From assembly GCA_024643725.1 (NCBI GenBank), contig JAHEMJ010000014.1, forward strand, positions 321,766-385,765: DNA of 64,000 nucleotides. The letters are read 5' to 3'. A program made the translations under genes and the position numbers. The notes beneath the pieces were generated by a model. The model worked only from the letters and a program-made list of their open reading frames with translations, searched no databases and was not told where the DNA came from. Within the stretch, counting starts at the first letter, position 1. Each line of letters begins with the position of its first letter. Positions 19,089-26,691 of this stretch are shown piece after piece. This stretch comes from Crocinitomicaceae bacterium. Its GTDB lineage: Bacteria; Bacteroidota; Bacteroidia; Flavobacteriales_D; Crocinitomicaceae.

Positions 19089-19523
19089 TTAATCGATGGC
19101 AGCAATACACTTTAATTCAATCGCAATAGGCGTTGGAAGCGAATTGATTTCCACAGTTGTGCGACAAGGTAAATTGTCCTTAAAGTATTCAGCGTACACC
19201 CGATTATACACGTGAAAATCACGTTTCATGTGAACCAAGAATACCGTCACATCCACCAGTTGATCCCAACTTGAACCAGATTCCTCCAGGATGATGCGAA
19301 CGTTGTCAAAAACACTTCGACATTGCGCTTCAAAGTCGAATTCAATGAAATTACCATTTTTGTCTAATTTTAATCCGGGTACAGCGGAATCGGTATCATC
19401 TGAACCTGCGACTCTTGGACCAACACCGGATAAAAAAAGTAGGTTTCCTACACGACGCGCATGTGGATACAATCCAACAGGTTTCGGTGCTTTATTTGTG
19501 GAAATACGATTTTGATTTGACAT
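19089..19523 (-). CDS. RidA-family protein, 2-aminomuconate-deaminase-like branch
   Basis: A 144-residue protein. I use the ATG at 19523 (MSNQNRIST) because the family begins there; the frame could extend 11 codons upstream. Features are KAPKPVGLYPHARRVGNLLFLSG (as KAPKPVGLYPHARR then VGNLLFLSG), FEAQCRSVFDNVRIILEE, DVTVFLVHMK, YNRVYAEYF and RTTVEINSLPTPIAIELKCIA. The Rid active-site arginine is present (R121) with a late glutamate (E136). The PHARR start and GVGPRV segment resemble 2-aminomuconate deaminases of tryptophan/kynurenine breakdown more than housekeeping RidA. No kynurenine-pathway neighbours are present, so that assignment is tentative. Confidence 0.85.
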   Translation of the reverse strand: MSNQNRISTNKAPKPVGLYPHARRVGNLLFLSGVGPRVAGSDDTDSAVPGLKLDKNGNFIEFDFEAQCRSVFDNVRIILEESGSSWDQLVDVTVFLVHMKRDFHVYNRVYAEYFKDNLPCRTTVEINSLPTPIAIELKCIAAID

Positions 19524-19610
19524 TTCTAAATCTTTCGGCAAATATACGAAAAGCAATCGATTTTGTCCGCTAGGCCGAACAAGACACTCGGATACTTACA
19601 GATAATTGTG

Positions 19611-19618
19611 TAACTTCG
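19611..19618 (+). promoter_or_regulatory. Possible -7 box for the glycosyltransferase-PorZ operon
   Basis: TAACTTCG has one mismatch to TAnnTTTG and ends 6 bases before the ATG at 19625. There is no clear TTG upstream. Confidence 0.3.
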
Positions 19619-19624
19619 CTTCAC

Positions 19625-20575
19625 ATGGAACAGAATTCCAAACATATCGAATTGTCGGTGGTCATTCCAACGTGTAACGAAGAAGGAAATATTGTCCCGA
19701 TGTACGAGCAATTGTGCGCTGTCATGGCCGAAATAAACATCCCTCATTTCGAGTTTATTTTTGTCGATGACGGAAGTACCGACCAATCCTTGTTTCATGT
19801 GCAAACATTGCGTGCAAAGGACAGTCGCGTGAAGTTCATTCAGTTAAGTAGAAACTTTGGACACCAAAATGCGCTGAAAGCTGGGTTGGATCACGCGTCA
19901 GGATTGGCTGTCATCAGCATGGATGCCGATTTGCAACATCCACCTGCGCTCATTCCGGTCCTTGTGGAAAAATGGAAACAAGGATTTGAAGTCGTATATA
20001 CGATTCGCAAAGACGATCAAAAAGTACCATTATTGAAAAAATGGACATCCAAAGGATTTTACCGCATCACCAATAAATTGGCAGAAATTCCAATGGAGGA
20101 AGGAACAGCAGATTTCCGTTTACTGGATCGTAAAGTCATTGAGGCACTACGTCAGTACACGGAAGCCCATTTGTTTTTACGCGGTATCATTCCTTCCCTT
20201 GGATTTAAACAAATAGGGATTCCTTACATCCCAAATGCACGTGTCTCCGGACAGACAAAATACTCCTTTTCGAAAATGCTTCGCTTTGCCTTGAATGGGA
20301 TTACATCCTCAAGTGCGAAACCCTTATATTTTTCCATCTACACAGGCTTGTTTTTTGCTCTGCTCGCTTTCCTTTATGGGTTATATGCGATTTACATTGC
20401 GGCATTTACAGATCAGGCAATCACTGGTTGGACCTCCATTATCGCATCGATCTTGTTTATTGGAGGCATTCAATTGATCATGATAGGAATTGTCGGGATA
20501 TACTTGGGTAAATTGTTTATTCAAAGCAAGAATCGTCCAAATTATTTGATTACAGAAAAAGAACTAGAAGCATGA
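19625..20575 (+). CDS. GT2 polyprenyl-phosphate sugar transferase (GtrB/ArnC/DPM1-like)
   Basis: A 316-residue protein. The N-terminal GT-A domain shows LSVVIPTCNEEGNIVPMYEQL, FIFVDDGSTDQSL, FIQLSRNFGHQNALKAGLDHA and the metal-binding MDADLQHPPALIP. The acceptor region is GTADFRLLDRKVIEAL, then FLRGIIPSLGFKQIGIPYIP and GQTKYSFSKMLRFALNGI. Two C-terminal membrane segments follow (LYFSIYTGLFFALLAFLYGLYAIYIA; SIIASILFIGGIQLIMIGIVGIYLG). Enzymes of this shape transfer a sugar from a nucleotide donor to undecaprenyl phosphate on the cytosolic face. Its stop overlaps the next start (ATGA), which encodes a plausible GT-C user of that lipid-linked sugar. Confidence 0.9.
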   Translation: MEQNSKHIELSVVIPTCNEEGNIVPMYEQLCAVMAEINIPHFEFIFVDDGSTDQSLFHVQTLRAKDSRVKFIQLSRNFGHQNALKAGLDHASGLAVISMDADLQHPPALIPVLVEKWKQGFEVVYTIRKDDQKVPLLKKWTSKGFYRITNKLAEIPMEEGTADFRLLDRKVIEALRQYTEAHLFLRGIIPSLGFKQIGIPYIPNARVSGQTKYSFSKMLRFALNGITSSSAKPLYFSIYTGLFFALLAFLYGLYAIYIAAFTDQAITGWTSIIASILFIGGIQLIMIGIVGIYLGKLFIQSKNRPNYLITEKELEA

Positions 20576-22191
20576 TCCTTGCTGTGCGCAAATGGCCCAT
20601 TCAGTTTCAAACACTTCTGTTGTTGGTTATCTTGTTCAGTCTGTACGGGGTGTTTAGTCAATTTTTTTCAGGAATATTGCCCATCCACGAATGGCGCAAA
20701 ACAGATTCCCTTTCCATTGCCTTGAATTACGCCAAAGGCGCCTCCTTTTTAGAACCACAGACACAATGGATTTCTGCGAATGGAAATCGCAATGCAGCTG
20801 CGGAATTCCCAATCATCTATTACTTGCTTGGAAACATCTGGAACATTGTTGGTTACCACGAATGGATATCAAAAGTACTTTCGTTGTCCTTGTTGTTTAT
20901 GTCCATTTCGCTTTTCAGTGAAGTCATGGAATTTGTACTTAAAAACAAGCAAAAGGCCTTGCTTTTTTCTTTGATGATGGCGAGTTCACCAGTACTTATT
21001 TTTTATGCGGATACCATTTTGCCGAATATCTTTGCGTTTTCGTTCCTCCTTCTTGGAGCGTATGGCGTTTTTCATTTTTTGAAATCCAAACAAGTTTTTT
21101 GGCTTGGATTCTTCACCCTATTTCTCGGATTGGCCGTTCTCTTGAAAATTACAGCGCTTATTTCTATTCTGACTTTTGGAGGTGCATGGGTGGTTTATAG
21201 CATCTTGTATCATCGCAAATCCTTTAAAGAACATGCTTTCTTTTACCTTGCTTTCATATCGTCATTTGCATTGATATTTACTGCGACATTCCTCTGGTAT
21301 CGCTATGCGATTCATTACAATAAAGCAATGGGTTCCGACTTATTTTCGACAACCATTCGTCCAATTTGGGAAGTGGATGCAGACACACGAAAAGCGATAT
21401 GGGAACAGTTTTGGAGGCACATGTTGCCGGGATTGTATCACCCAAGTTTACTGCTTATTGCTGTCCTTTTCTTTTTTTATGCGGCATGGAAAAAATGGTT
21501 GTCTCCATTCATAATTTGCCTCGTTATCATCGGATTTATCGGGTGCCTTTCCTATTTTATCCTTTGGTTCTGGGTATTTGATGTACATGATTATTACCTC
21601 ATTGAAATCTTGTTTTTCCCTTTGTTGCTCTTTTACCTACTGTTCATCGGAATGGACCGCTTGAGAATCGAAAAAAGAAGCAGAATTAGCTTCTCAATCA
21701 TTTGGGTTGCATTGGTTTTTTTACAGGCCATTTCATATGCGCATTGGTCATTTGGTAAAGAGAATTTCATTACGAAAAACACGCCATTTGTTAGTCAATT
21801 TGTGAAAGGGAACTGGGGGTATTTTCACTTTTACCATAAAGAACACCTCGGACAATTGCAATCAGCAGTAAAGGATCTTCAAAAGATAATTCCGGAATCT
21901 GACACGGTGATTTGTTTATCAGACCCTTCACCTAACATTCAGTTATACACGTTAAATCGAGTGGGGTATTCACAATACAGTTTCCATGAACCGTTCGATG
22001 ACGAAACATTACAATTGGCAGAATGGATGCAGAAAGGAGCTAATTTTGCACTGATCATTACAGAGGCGAATTGGGAACCGCGAAAAGATTGGGAAGTGTT
22101 TTTACATTATCCCCTTTATCAAAAAGGAAATGTTCGTTTGTTTGATTTAAGACCATATAAGCGAAAAAATAAAGGTAGTAAGCCAATTTAA
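20572..22191 (+). CDS. Multi-span GT-C (ArnT/PMT-like) glycosyltransferase
   Basis: A 539-residue membrane protein with about ten hydrophobic segments. The first loop after the first membrane span holds an acidic/aromatic stretch (LPIHEWRKTDSLSIALNYA, then AAEFPIIYYLLGNIW), as in GT-C enzymes that take sugars from polyprenyl phosphate carriers on the periplasmic side. Later loops contain SSPVLIFYADTILPN and FDVHDYYLIEILFFP. The C-terminal 140 residues are a soluble domain (ESDTVICLSDPSPNIQLYTL). It is translationally coupled to the GT2 gene and followed closely by PorZ. Acceptor is unknown; LPS or surface glycan is an inference. Confidence 0.8.
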   Translation: MILAVRKWPIQFQTLLLLVILFSLYGVFSQFFSGILPIHEWRKTDSLSIALNYAKGASFLEPQTQWISANGNRNAAAEFPIIYYLLGNIWNIVGYHEWISKVLSLSLLFMSISLFSEVMEFVLKNKQKALLFSLMMASSPVLIFYADTILPNIFAFSFLLLGAYGVFHFLKSKQVFWLGFFTLFLGLAVLLKITALISILTFGGAWVVYSILYHRKSFKEHAFFYLAFISSFALIFTATFLWYRYAIHYNKAMGSDLFSTTIRPIWEVDADTRKAIWEQFWRHMLPGLYHPSLLLIAVLFFFYAAWKKWLSPFIICLVIIGFIGCLSYFILWFWVFDVHDYYLIEILFFPLLLFYLLFIGMDRLRIEKRSRISFSIIWVALVFLQAISYAHWSFGKENFITKNTPFVSQFVKGNWGYFHFYHKEHLGQLQSAVKDLQKIIPESDTVICLSDPSPNIQLYTLNRVGYSQYSFHEPFDDETLQLAEWMQKGANFALIITEANWEPRKDWEVFLHYPLYQKGNVRLFDLRPYKRKNKGSKPI

Positions 22192-22218
22192 TTGAAAAAT
22201 ATGCGTTATAGGCTCGAC

Positions 22219-24537
22219 ATGAAACTCTTTCTCTCCATCCTCCTCGTTTTTGTTGCCCTTCAATCGAAGGCTCAAATCGGTATGGGGACATGGAAACTAC
22301 ATGTCGCGACAGCCAAAGCCATTGATGTGGTTGCCTCGGAATCTAAAGTCTACACGGCTTATGTCAATGGGCTTTCCATTTATGACATAGCGAGCGATGA
22401 ACATGCGCTCATGACTGCCCTTAATGGACTTTCAGACATTGACATTTCATGCCTTTACTATGATTCGATTCAAGATGCCGTGTACATCGGTTACACCAAT
22501 GGAAACATCGACAAATTGAAAAATGGCCACATATCTAACATTCCAGCCATTAACCTTGCTCAGATTTCCGCCTCTAAACGCATCAATCGTTTTGAACGCC
22601 ATGGGTCTTATTTGTATGTTGCCAATGATTTCTCAGTCATTCAATTAGATGCGAATAAAGATGAGGTGAAGGAAACATTTTATCCTACGAATGCCACAGA
22701 ACGAGTGGTGGATGTGGCCATTTATCAAGATTCCATCTACGCGTTGACCCCAACGCAATTGTTAAAGGGTTTTCTAACAAATCCCCTATTACCAGATTTT
22801 TCTCAATGGGTTCGCGACATCCGTCTTCCTTATCAAACGGCCAATAAATACACTGAGATGGACTTATTTCATAGCCGTCTGGTTGTATTGAAAAAATCAG
22901 AAGATTATGGTTCGGATACGGTTTACCGAATCAACGCGTCTGATTTAGAAGTGGTGACAAACCTGCCATTCACGGTGGAAATTAATTCGATAAATGTGGC
23001 CGGAGAATACCTCTCTGTCAACATTGACGGAGTCATCAACATGTATAATGACAACCTCCAAATTCCTGAGGCCTATGGTGCGGGAAATTTCAATACATGG
23101 TTTTCTTCCGCACGCACTGCACGCAATCAAGTAGGACTTTGGTCGGCTGATTTAAAAGCTGGATTAGTCATGTATCCATCGGAAATAGCCGTCAAATTTT
23201 ATCCCGTTGAAGGAACCAAAAACGATCAATTCTATGCCATGGATGCTCAAAAAGGGAAATTGGCGATTGCATCAGGACGTTTGAACGATAATTTACCCGG
23301 ATTCACGAGAAACGGGGTGCATTTTTTCGAAGAAGGATCGTGGAGTTTACTGAACGTAAAACAAGTGACAGCATGGCCTGAATCCGACACCTGGGATTTC
23401 ATTGACGTAGCAATAAATCCAAATAACACTGATGAGGTCGCAATGGCAACCTATTCCTATCGTCCATTAACGTTAATGAACGCAACTGACACCATGGTTT
23501 TTGACGGGTCGAATTCCCCAATCAAGCCGACATCCATTGGCAATGGTTGGACCCTTGTCTCAGATGTGCTCTTTGATAATCGCGGAAATTTATGGGCGTT
23601 GAACGGGTATTCCGATCGACCTTTAACTGTTCGCGATAAAACTGGAAATTGGTATGCCTTTGACTGCGGAAGCGATGGAAAAAATAAGTTTACGACGAAG
23701 ATGATTCAAGATTATGACGAGATCCTTTGGTTTGCAACAAAAACAGATGGAATCGTCGGATACAAACACAACGGAACGATTTCAGATCCTAGTGATGATC
23801 AATATGTATCCATTAACGATGGACCTTTATCAGGCAACTTGCCTTCCATTGCGGTAACAGCGCTTGCGGCGGACTTTGATGGAGAATTGTGGATCGGGAC
23901 CGAATCTGGTTTTGCTATTTTGTACAATGCCGCTGCTGCTTTCGATGCACAACCGGGGGACTATAATGCACAACAAATCAAGGTGAATTTTGAAGGCAAT
24001 GTGGAATACGTTCTCGGTAAAACGCACATCACCGATATTGAAGTGGATGGAGGAAATCGCAAATGGATGGCAACCGCGAACGCAGGAATTATTCTCATGT
24101 CGGCAGATGGTTCTGAGATATTAGAACAACATACGATGGAAAATTCACCCATCATCTCGAACACAATTTACGACTTGCAACTCAATCAAGAAACAGGGGA
24201 ATTGTACATCGTCACGGATAAGGGCTTAGTCTCTTATCGTACCAACGCTTCGTATGAAGACCCAGAATATTCCGATGTGAAAATATTCCCTAATCCGGTG
24301 AAGCCAACCTATTTTGGGCCGATTACAATCCAAGGGATTCGCTACAATTCAGATGTTAAAATCACCGATGTAGCCGGTAATTTGATTTACCGCACGACAT
24401 CCAATGGAGGAACGGCAACTTGGAATGGACAAAATCTTCAAGGAGAAAAAGTGCCTACCGGGGTATATTTCTTCTGGACAACTACCAATGCCGATGGGCG
24501 TGATCGCAAAGTTGGAAAAGTGATGGTGATTCGCTAG
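22219..24537 (+). CDS. porZ: T9SS attachment-complex protein PorZ
   Basis: A 772-residue protein, close to the length of Porphyromonas gingivalis PorZ. I choose ATG 22219 because the signal peptide MKLFLSILLVFVALQSKAQ begins there; TTG 22192 and ATG 22201 are in-frame alternatives. It opens with the PorZ-type start (GTWKLHVATAKAIDVV, KVYTAYVNGLSIYDI, LNGLSDIDISCLYYD), followed by two beta-propeller regions (YLYVANDFSVIQLD; NKFTTKMIQDYDEILWFATK; GELWIGTESGFAILY). The C-terminus is a type-A-like sorting domain (VKIFPNPVKPTYFGP, VKITDVAGNLIYRT, VPTGVYFFWTT). In P. gingivalis PorZ works with the sortase PorU and presents anionic LPS to it. Neighbouring glycosyltransferase genes fit a glycan link. 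Confidence 0.85.
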   Translation: MKLFLSILLVFVALQSKAQIGMGTWKLHVATAKAIDVVASESKVYTAYVNGLSIYDIASDEHALMTALNGLSDIDISCLYYDSIQDAVYIGYTNGNIDKLKNGHISNIPAINLAQISASKRINRFERHGSYLYVANDFSVIQLDANKDEVKETFYPTNATERVVDVAIYQDSIYALTPTQLLKGFLTNPLLPDFSQWVRDIRLPYQTANKYTEMDLFHSRLVVLKKSEDYGSDTVYRINASDLEVVTNLPFTVEINSINVAGEYLSVNIDGVINMYNDNLQIPEAYGAGNFNTWFSSARTARNQVGLWSADLKAGLVMYPSEIAVKFYPVEGTKNDQFYAMDAQKGKLAIASGRLNDNLPGFTRNGVHFFEEGSWSLLNVKQVTAWPESDTWDFIDVAINPNNTDEVAMATYSYRPLTLMNATDTMVFDGSNSPIKPTSIGNGWTLVSDVLFDNRGNLWALNGYSDRPLTVRDKTGNWYAFDCGSDGKNKFTTKMIQDYDEILWFATKTDGIVGYKHNGTISDPSDDQYVSINDGPLSGNLPSIAVTALAADFDGELWIGTESGFAILYNAAAAFDAQPGDYNAQQIKVNFEGNVEYVLGKTHITDIEVDGGNRKWMATANAGIILMSADGSEILEQHTMENSPIISNTIYDLQLNQETGELYIVTDKGLVSYRTNASYEDPEYSDVKIFPNPVKPTYFGPITIQGIRYNSDVKITDVAGNLIYRTTSNGGTATWNGQNLQGEKVPTGVYFFWTTTNADGRDRKVGKVMVIR

Positions 24538-24557
24538 TTCATCTCAAGAAGGATTCC

Positions 24558-24565
24558 TATTTTTG
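24558..24565 (+). promoter_or_regulatory. Candidate -7 box for the YESQA-pnuC-kinase operon
   Basis: TATTTTTG matches TAnnTTTG and ends 13 bases before the ATG at 24579. A TTC lies 17 bases upstream in place of the usual TTG. Confidence 0.45.
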
Positions 24566-24578
24566 ATAAAAAAACGTC

Positions 24579-24914
24579 ATGAAACAATTTGTTCTTTGCA
24601 CCTTTTTTGTGCTTTGTTCTACCCTTGGATTCTCTCAAAAAGTATTCTCTGTGAATTATGCTAGTCAGGCAGATGTTAAAGTATATGTCGTAAAATATGA
24701 AAGCCAAGCTGATTTGAAAGTGTATAAAGTTAAATACGAAAGTCAGGCAGGTGATAACAACGGAAAGTGGTTTTTTACGCAGTACGAAAGTCAAGCTAAA
24801 AAATCGATTTACTTTGTTGATTATGAAAGTCAAGCCGATTTGAAAATTTACTTTGTTGAGTATGAAAGTCAGGCTGGATGGAGAAATGCCGCGAAAAAAC
24901 AACTGTTGTACTAA
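24579..24914 (+). CDS. Small secreted YESQA-repeat protein (DUF6150-like)
   Basis: A 111-residue protein with signal peptide (MKQFVLCTFFVLCSTLGFSQ). The mature part is six imperfect short repeats built around Y-x-S-Q-A: VNYASQADVKVY, VKYESQADLKVY, VKYESQAGDNNGKWF, TQYESQAKKSIYF, VDYESQADLKIYF, VEYESQAGW. Alternating hydrophobic and charged residues suggest short beta-strands. It resembles a family I remember as DUF6150, for which a deeply knotted seven-crossing fold has been reported or predicted; I cannot verify that here. The stop codon abuts the pnuC start without a gap, so co-translation with NAD-precursor uptake is likely. Function is unknown. Confidence 0.8.
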   Translation: MKQFVLCTFFVLCSTLGFSQKVFSVNYASQADVKVYVVKYESQADLKVYKVKYESQAGDNNGKWFFTQYESQAKKSIYFVDYESQADLKIYFVEYESQAGWRNAAKKQLLY

Positions 24915-25478
24915 ATGACAGACACACACGTCTTCCTGGAGTGGACCGCTGCCTTGTTGGGCGCACTTTACTTATGGCTCATTGCTAAAAAAAATAGATG
25001 GGCTTGGTTTGCAGGAGGAGTGAGTTCCCTCATCTATATTTTCGTCTTTTATCAATCCCAAGTGTATGCGCAAGCTTACTTGTCCATTGCCTATGTTTTC
25101 ATGAGCATTTACGCCTTTTGGTCTTGGAGTAGGGAAGGAGAGGTCAAACTCATCAAATGGACAACAAGTCAGCATCTTCAAGCAATGATGTCCATTCTAT
25201 TGATTGGTGGACTCATTTTGTATCTTCAAAAGGATCAATTTCAAAGCTTTGCTCAAAAGGAAACCTTCATTTTGGATCTGTACATCGCCTTGTTTTCTTT
25301 TTTCGCTACCACGCTGGGCATCCTCAAAGAAAAAACGAATTGGCTGTACTGGCTTTTCATCAATTTCGCTTGTATTTGCTTATTCATACAGCAAGGGTTG
25401 TATCCGACAGCGCTGCTATACCTTAGCTATTTCTTATTGGGAATTTACGGATTGATTCAATGGAATAAAAAAGAATAA
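24915..25478 (+). CDS. pnuC: PnuC-type nicotinamide riboside transporter
   Basis: A 187-residue inner-membrane protein with about seven hydrophobic segments. Family features are EWTAALLGALYLWLIAKKNRW, WFAGGVSSLIYIFVFYQSQV, AYLSIAYVFMSIYAFWSW, LDLYIALFSFFATTLG and NWLYWLFINFACICLFI (each quoted in pieces of at most 20 residues: EWTAALLGALYLWLIAKKN, then RW). The conserved Trp-rich WxW and NWxYW segments match PnuC carriers, which move nicotinamide riboside by facilitated diffusion. The following gene encodes the kinase that would trap it inside the cell. Confidence 0.9.
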   Translation: MTDTHVFLEWTAALLGALYLWLIAKKNRWAWFAGGVSSLIYIFVFYQSQVYAQAYLSIAYVFMSIYAFWSWSREGEVKLIKWTTSQHLQAMMSILLIGGLILYLQKDQFQSFAQKETFILDLYIALFSFFATTLGILKEKTNWLYWLFINFACICLFIQQGLYPTALLYLSYFLLGIYGLIQWNKKE

Positions 25479-25481
25479 GGA

Positions 25482-25979
25482 ATGAAAATCGCTTTTACTG
25501 GTCCGGAATCTTGTGGAAAGTCTACCATGGCGACTTGGTTTGCCTCCGCATTTCAACTTTCCTTAAGTGAGGAATTTGCCAGAACATACCTTGCCACTCG
25601 ATCAAGCTACGAACAATTAGATTTGGACCGAATTTGTGAAGGTCAACTCGAACATTGGAAGTCCTTGGGAAATACTTTTGTTGCAGATACGGAAATGACG
25701 GTCCTAAAAGTATGGTCGAATTACCGATATAAAGAAGTTTCGCCCCTTATTTCACAAGCTTATTCGGAACAACTTTTTGATCATTATTTCCTCTGTGCTC
25801 CTGATATTCCTTGGGAAGCGGATCCGCTTCGAGAGAATGCAACGAATCGCGATGAGTTATTTGACCTCTATTTACACGAATTGAATGATTTAAATCGTCC
25901 ATTTACCATTCTTTACGGGAGTGTTTCGGAGCGTCAAAAAGTCTGTGAATCGGTATGGAAGAGCCTAGTTAATGCCTAA
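25482..25979 (+). CDS. NadR-like nicotinamide riboside kinase, single domain
   Basis: A 165-residue P-loop kinase. The Walker A is TGPESCGKST (residues 6-15), followed by LSLSEEFARTYLATR, as in the C-terminal kinase domain of NadR. Other features are FVADTEMTVLKVWS and CAPDIPWEADPLRENATNRDEL (APDIPWEADPLREN then ATNRDEL). It lacks the NMN adenylyltransferase and DNA-binding domains of full NadR. It would phosphorylate nicotinamide riboside to NMN using ATP. It lies 3 bases after pnuC, which makes an uptake-and-trapping pair. Confidence 0.87.
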   Translation: MKIAFTGPESCGKSTMATWFASAFQLSLSEEFARTYLATRSSYEQLDLDRICEGQLEHWKSLGNTFVADTEMTVLKVWSNYRYKEVSPLISQAYSEQLFDHYFLCAPDIPWEADPLRENATNRDELFDLYLHELNDLNRPFTILYGSVSERQKVCESVWKSLVNA

Positions 25980-25984
25980 CTTTG
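25977..25984 (+). promoter_or_regulatory. -7 box very close to the SCO start codon
   Basis: TAACTTTG, a perfect TAnnTTTG match, overlaps the stop codon of the kinase gene and ends 4 bases before the ATG at 25989. If used, the transcript would start at or near the ATG. Confidence 0.42.
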
Positions 25985-25988
25985 TAAC

Positions 25989-26648
25989 ATGAAACGCATT
26001 TTCTTTTTAGCCCTCTTATTTCTGATTTGTGTGCCCATTGGGTATTACTTAATGAATCCAAAAAAGGAAAAACCTTTGCCAATTATTAATCCCATCGATG
26101 TCAATGAAGAAATGGTGGACCCTGAACTATTGCGCTTAGGCTTCGGACATCACGTAGGGAAATTTTCTTTTCAAAATCAAGATGGTGCTTGGATTAGCGA
26201 TAAAAACATGAAGGGTAAAATAGCAGTCGTCGAGTATTTTTTCACCACTTGCAAAAGCATTTGTCCCATCATGAACCGTCAAATGCAACGCGTGAATGAT
26301 GCTTTTCAACAAAACAAAAATGTTCAAATTTTCAGTTTTACCGTTGATCCCGAAACCGATTCGGTCGCGCAAATGAAAAAATACGCTTCTGAACATGCTT
26401 ACACGCCAGGCAAATGGCATTTTTTGACAGGTGAAAAAGCTGACCTGTATGCCTTAGCGCGAAAATCGTTTTTTGTCCTGAAACCGGCGGAAGCCCAAAA
26501 CCTAGGTGATGCGGGAAGTGATTTTATTCATACCAATAATTTTGTGCTCATCGATCCTCAATTGCGTATTCGTGGATACTACGATGGAACCTCTCAAAAA
26601 GAAGTAAATCAGTTGATTTCGGACATCAAACGTTTGCAATCGGAGTGA
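25989..26648 (+). CDS. SCO1/SenC/PrrC family copper-chaperone-like thioredoxin-fold protein
   Basis: A 219-residue protein with an N-terminal membrane anchor (FFLALLFLICVPIGYYLM). The thioredoxin fold carries the copper-binding pair C88 and C92 (EYFFTTCKSICPIMNRQM) and the third ligand His at about H181 (SDFIHTNNFVLIDP). FSFTVDPETDSVAQMKKYA and GKWHFLTG are also typical. SCO proteins deliver copper to, or keep reduced, the CuA site of cytochrome c oxidase, facing the periplasm. No oxidase genes lie in the window. Confidence 0.9.
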   Translation: MKRIFFLALLFLICVPIGYYLMNPKKEKPLPIINPIDVNEEMVDPELLRLGFGHHVGKFSFQNQDGAWISDKNMKGKIAVVEYFFTTCKSICPIMNRQMQRVNDAFQQNKNVQIFSFTVDPETDSVAQMKKYASEHAYTPGKWHFLTGEKADLYALARKSFFVLKPAEAQNLGDAGSDFIHTNNFVLIDPQLRIRGYYDGTSQKEVNQLISDIKRLQSE

Positions 26649-26675
26649 TTGAAAGGAATACCGAACACTTTTCTC

Positions 26676-26683
26676 TATCTTTG
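26676..26683 (+). promoter_or_regulatory. -7 box for the pseudouridine synthase gene
   Basis: TATCTTTG matches TAnnTTTG and ends 8 bases before the ATG at 26692. A TTG at 26649-26651 is 24 bases upstream, a little farther than usual. Confidence 0.45.
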
Positions 26684-26691
26684 CTTGAATT

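Noticed and set aside
24534-24929. A 131-codon minus-strand frame covering the YESQA gene, longer than the sense gene
   Set aside because: The sense gene has a signal peptide, regular repeats, a promoter box and exact abutment with pnuC; the antisense protein is only a mirror of the repeat.
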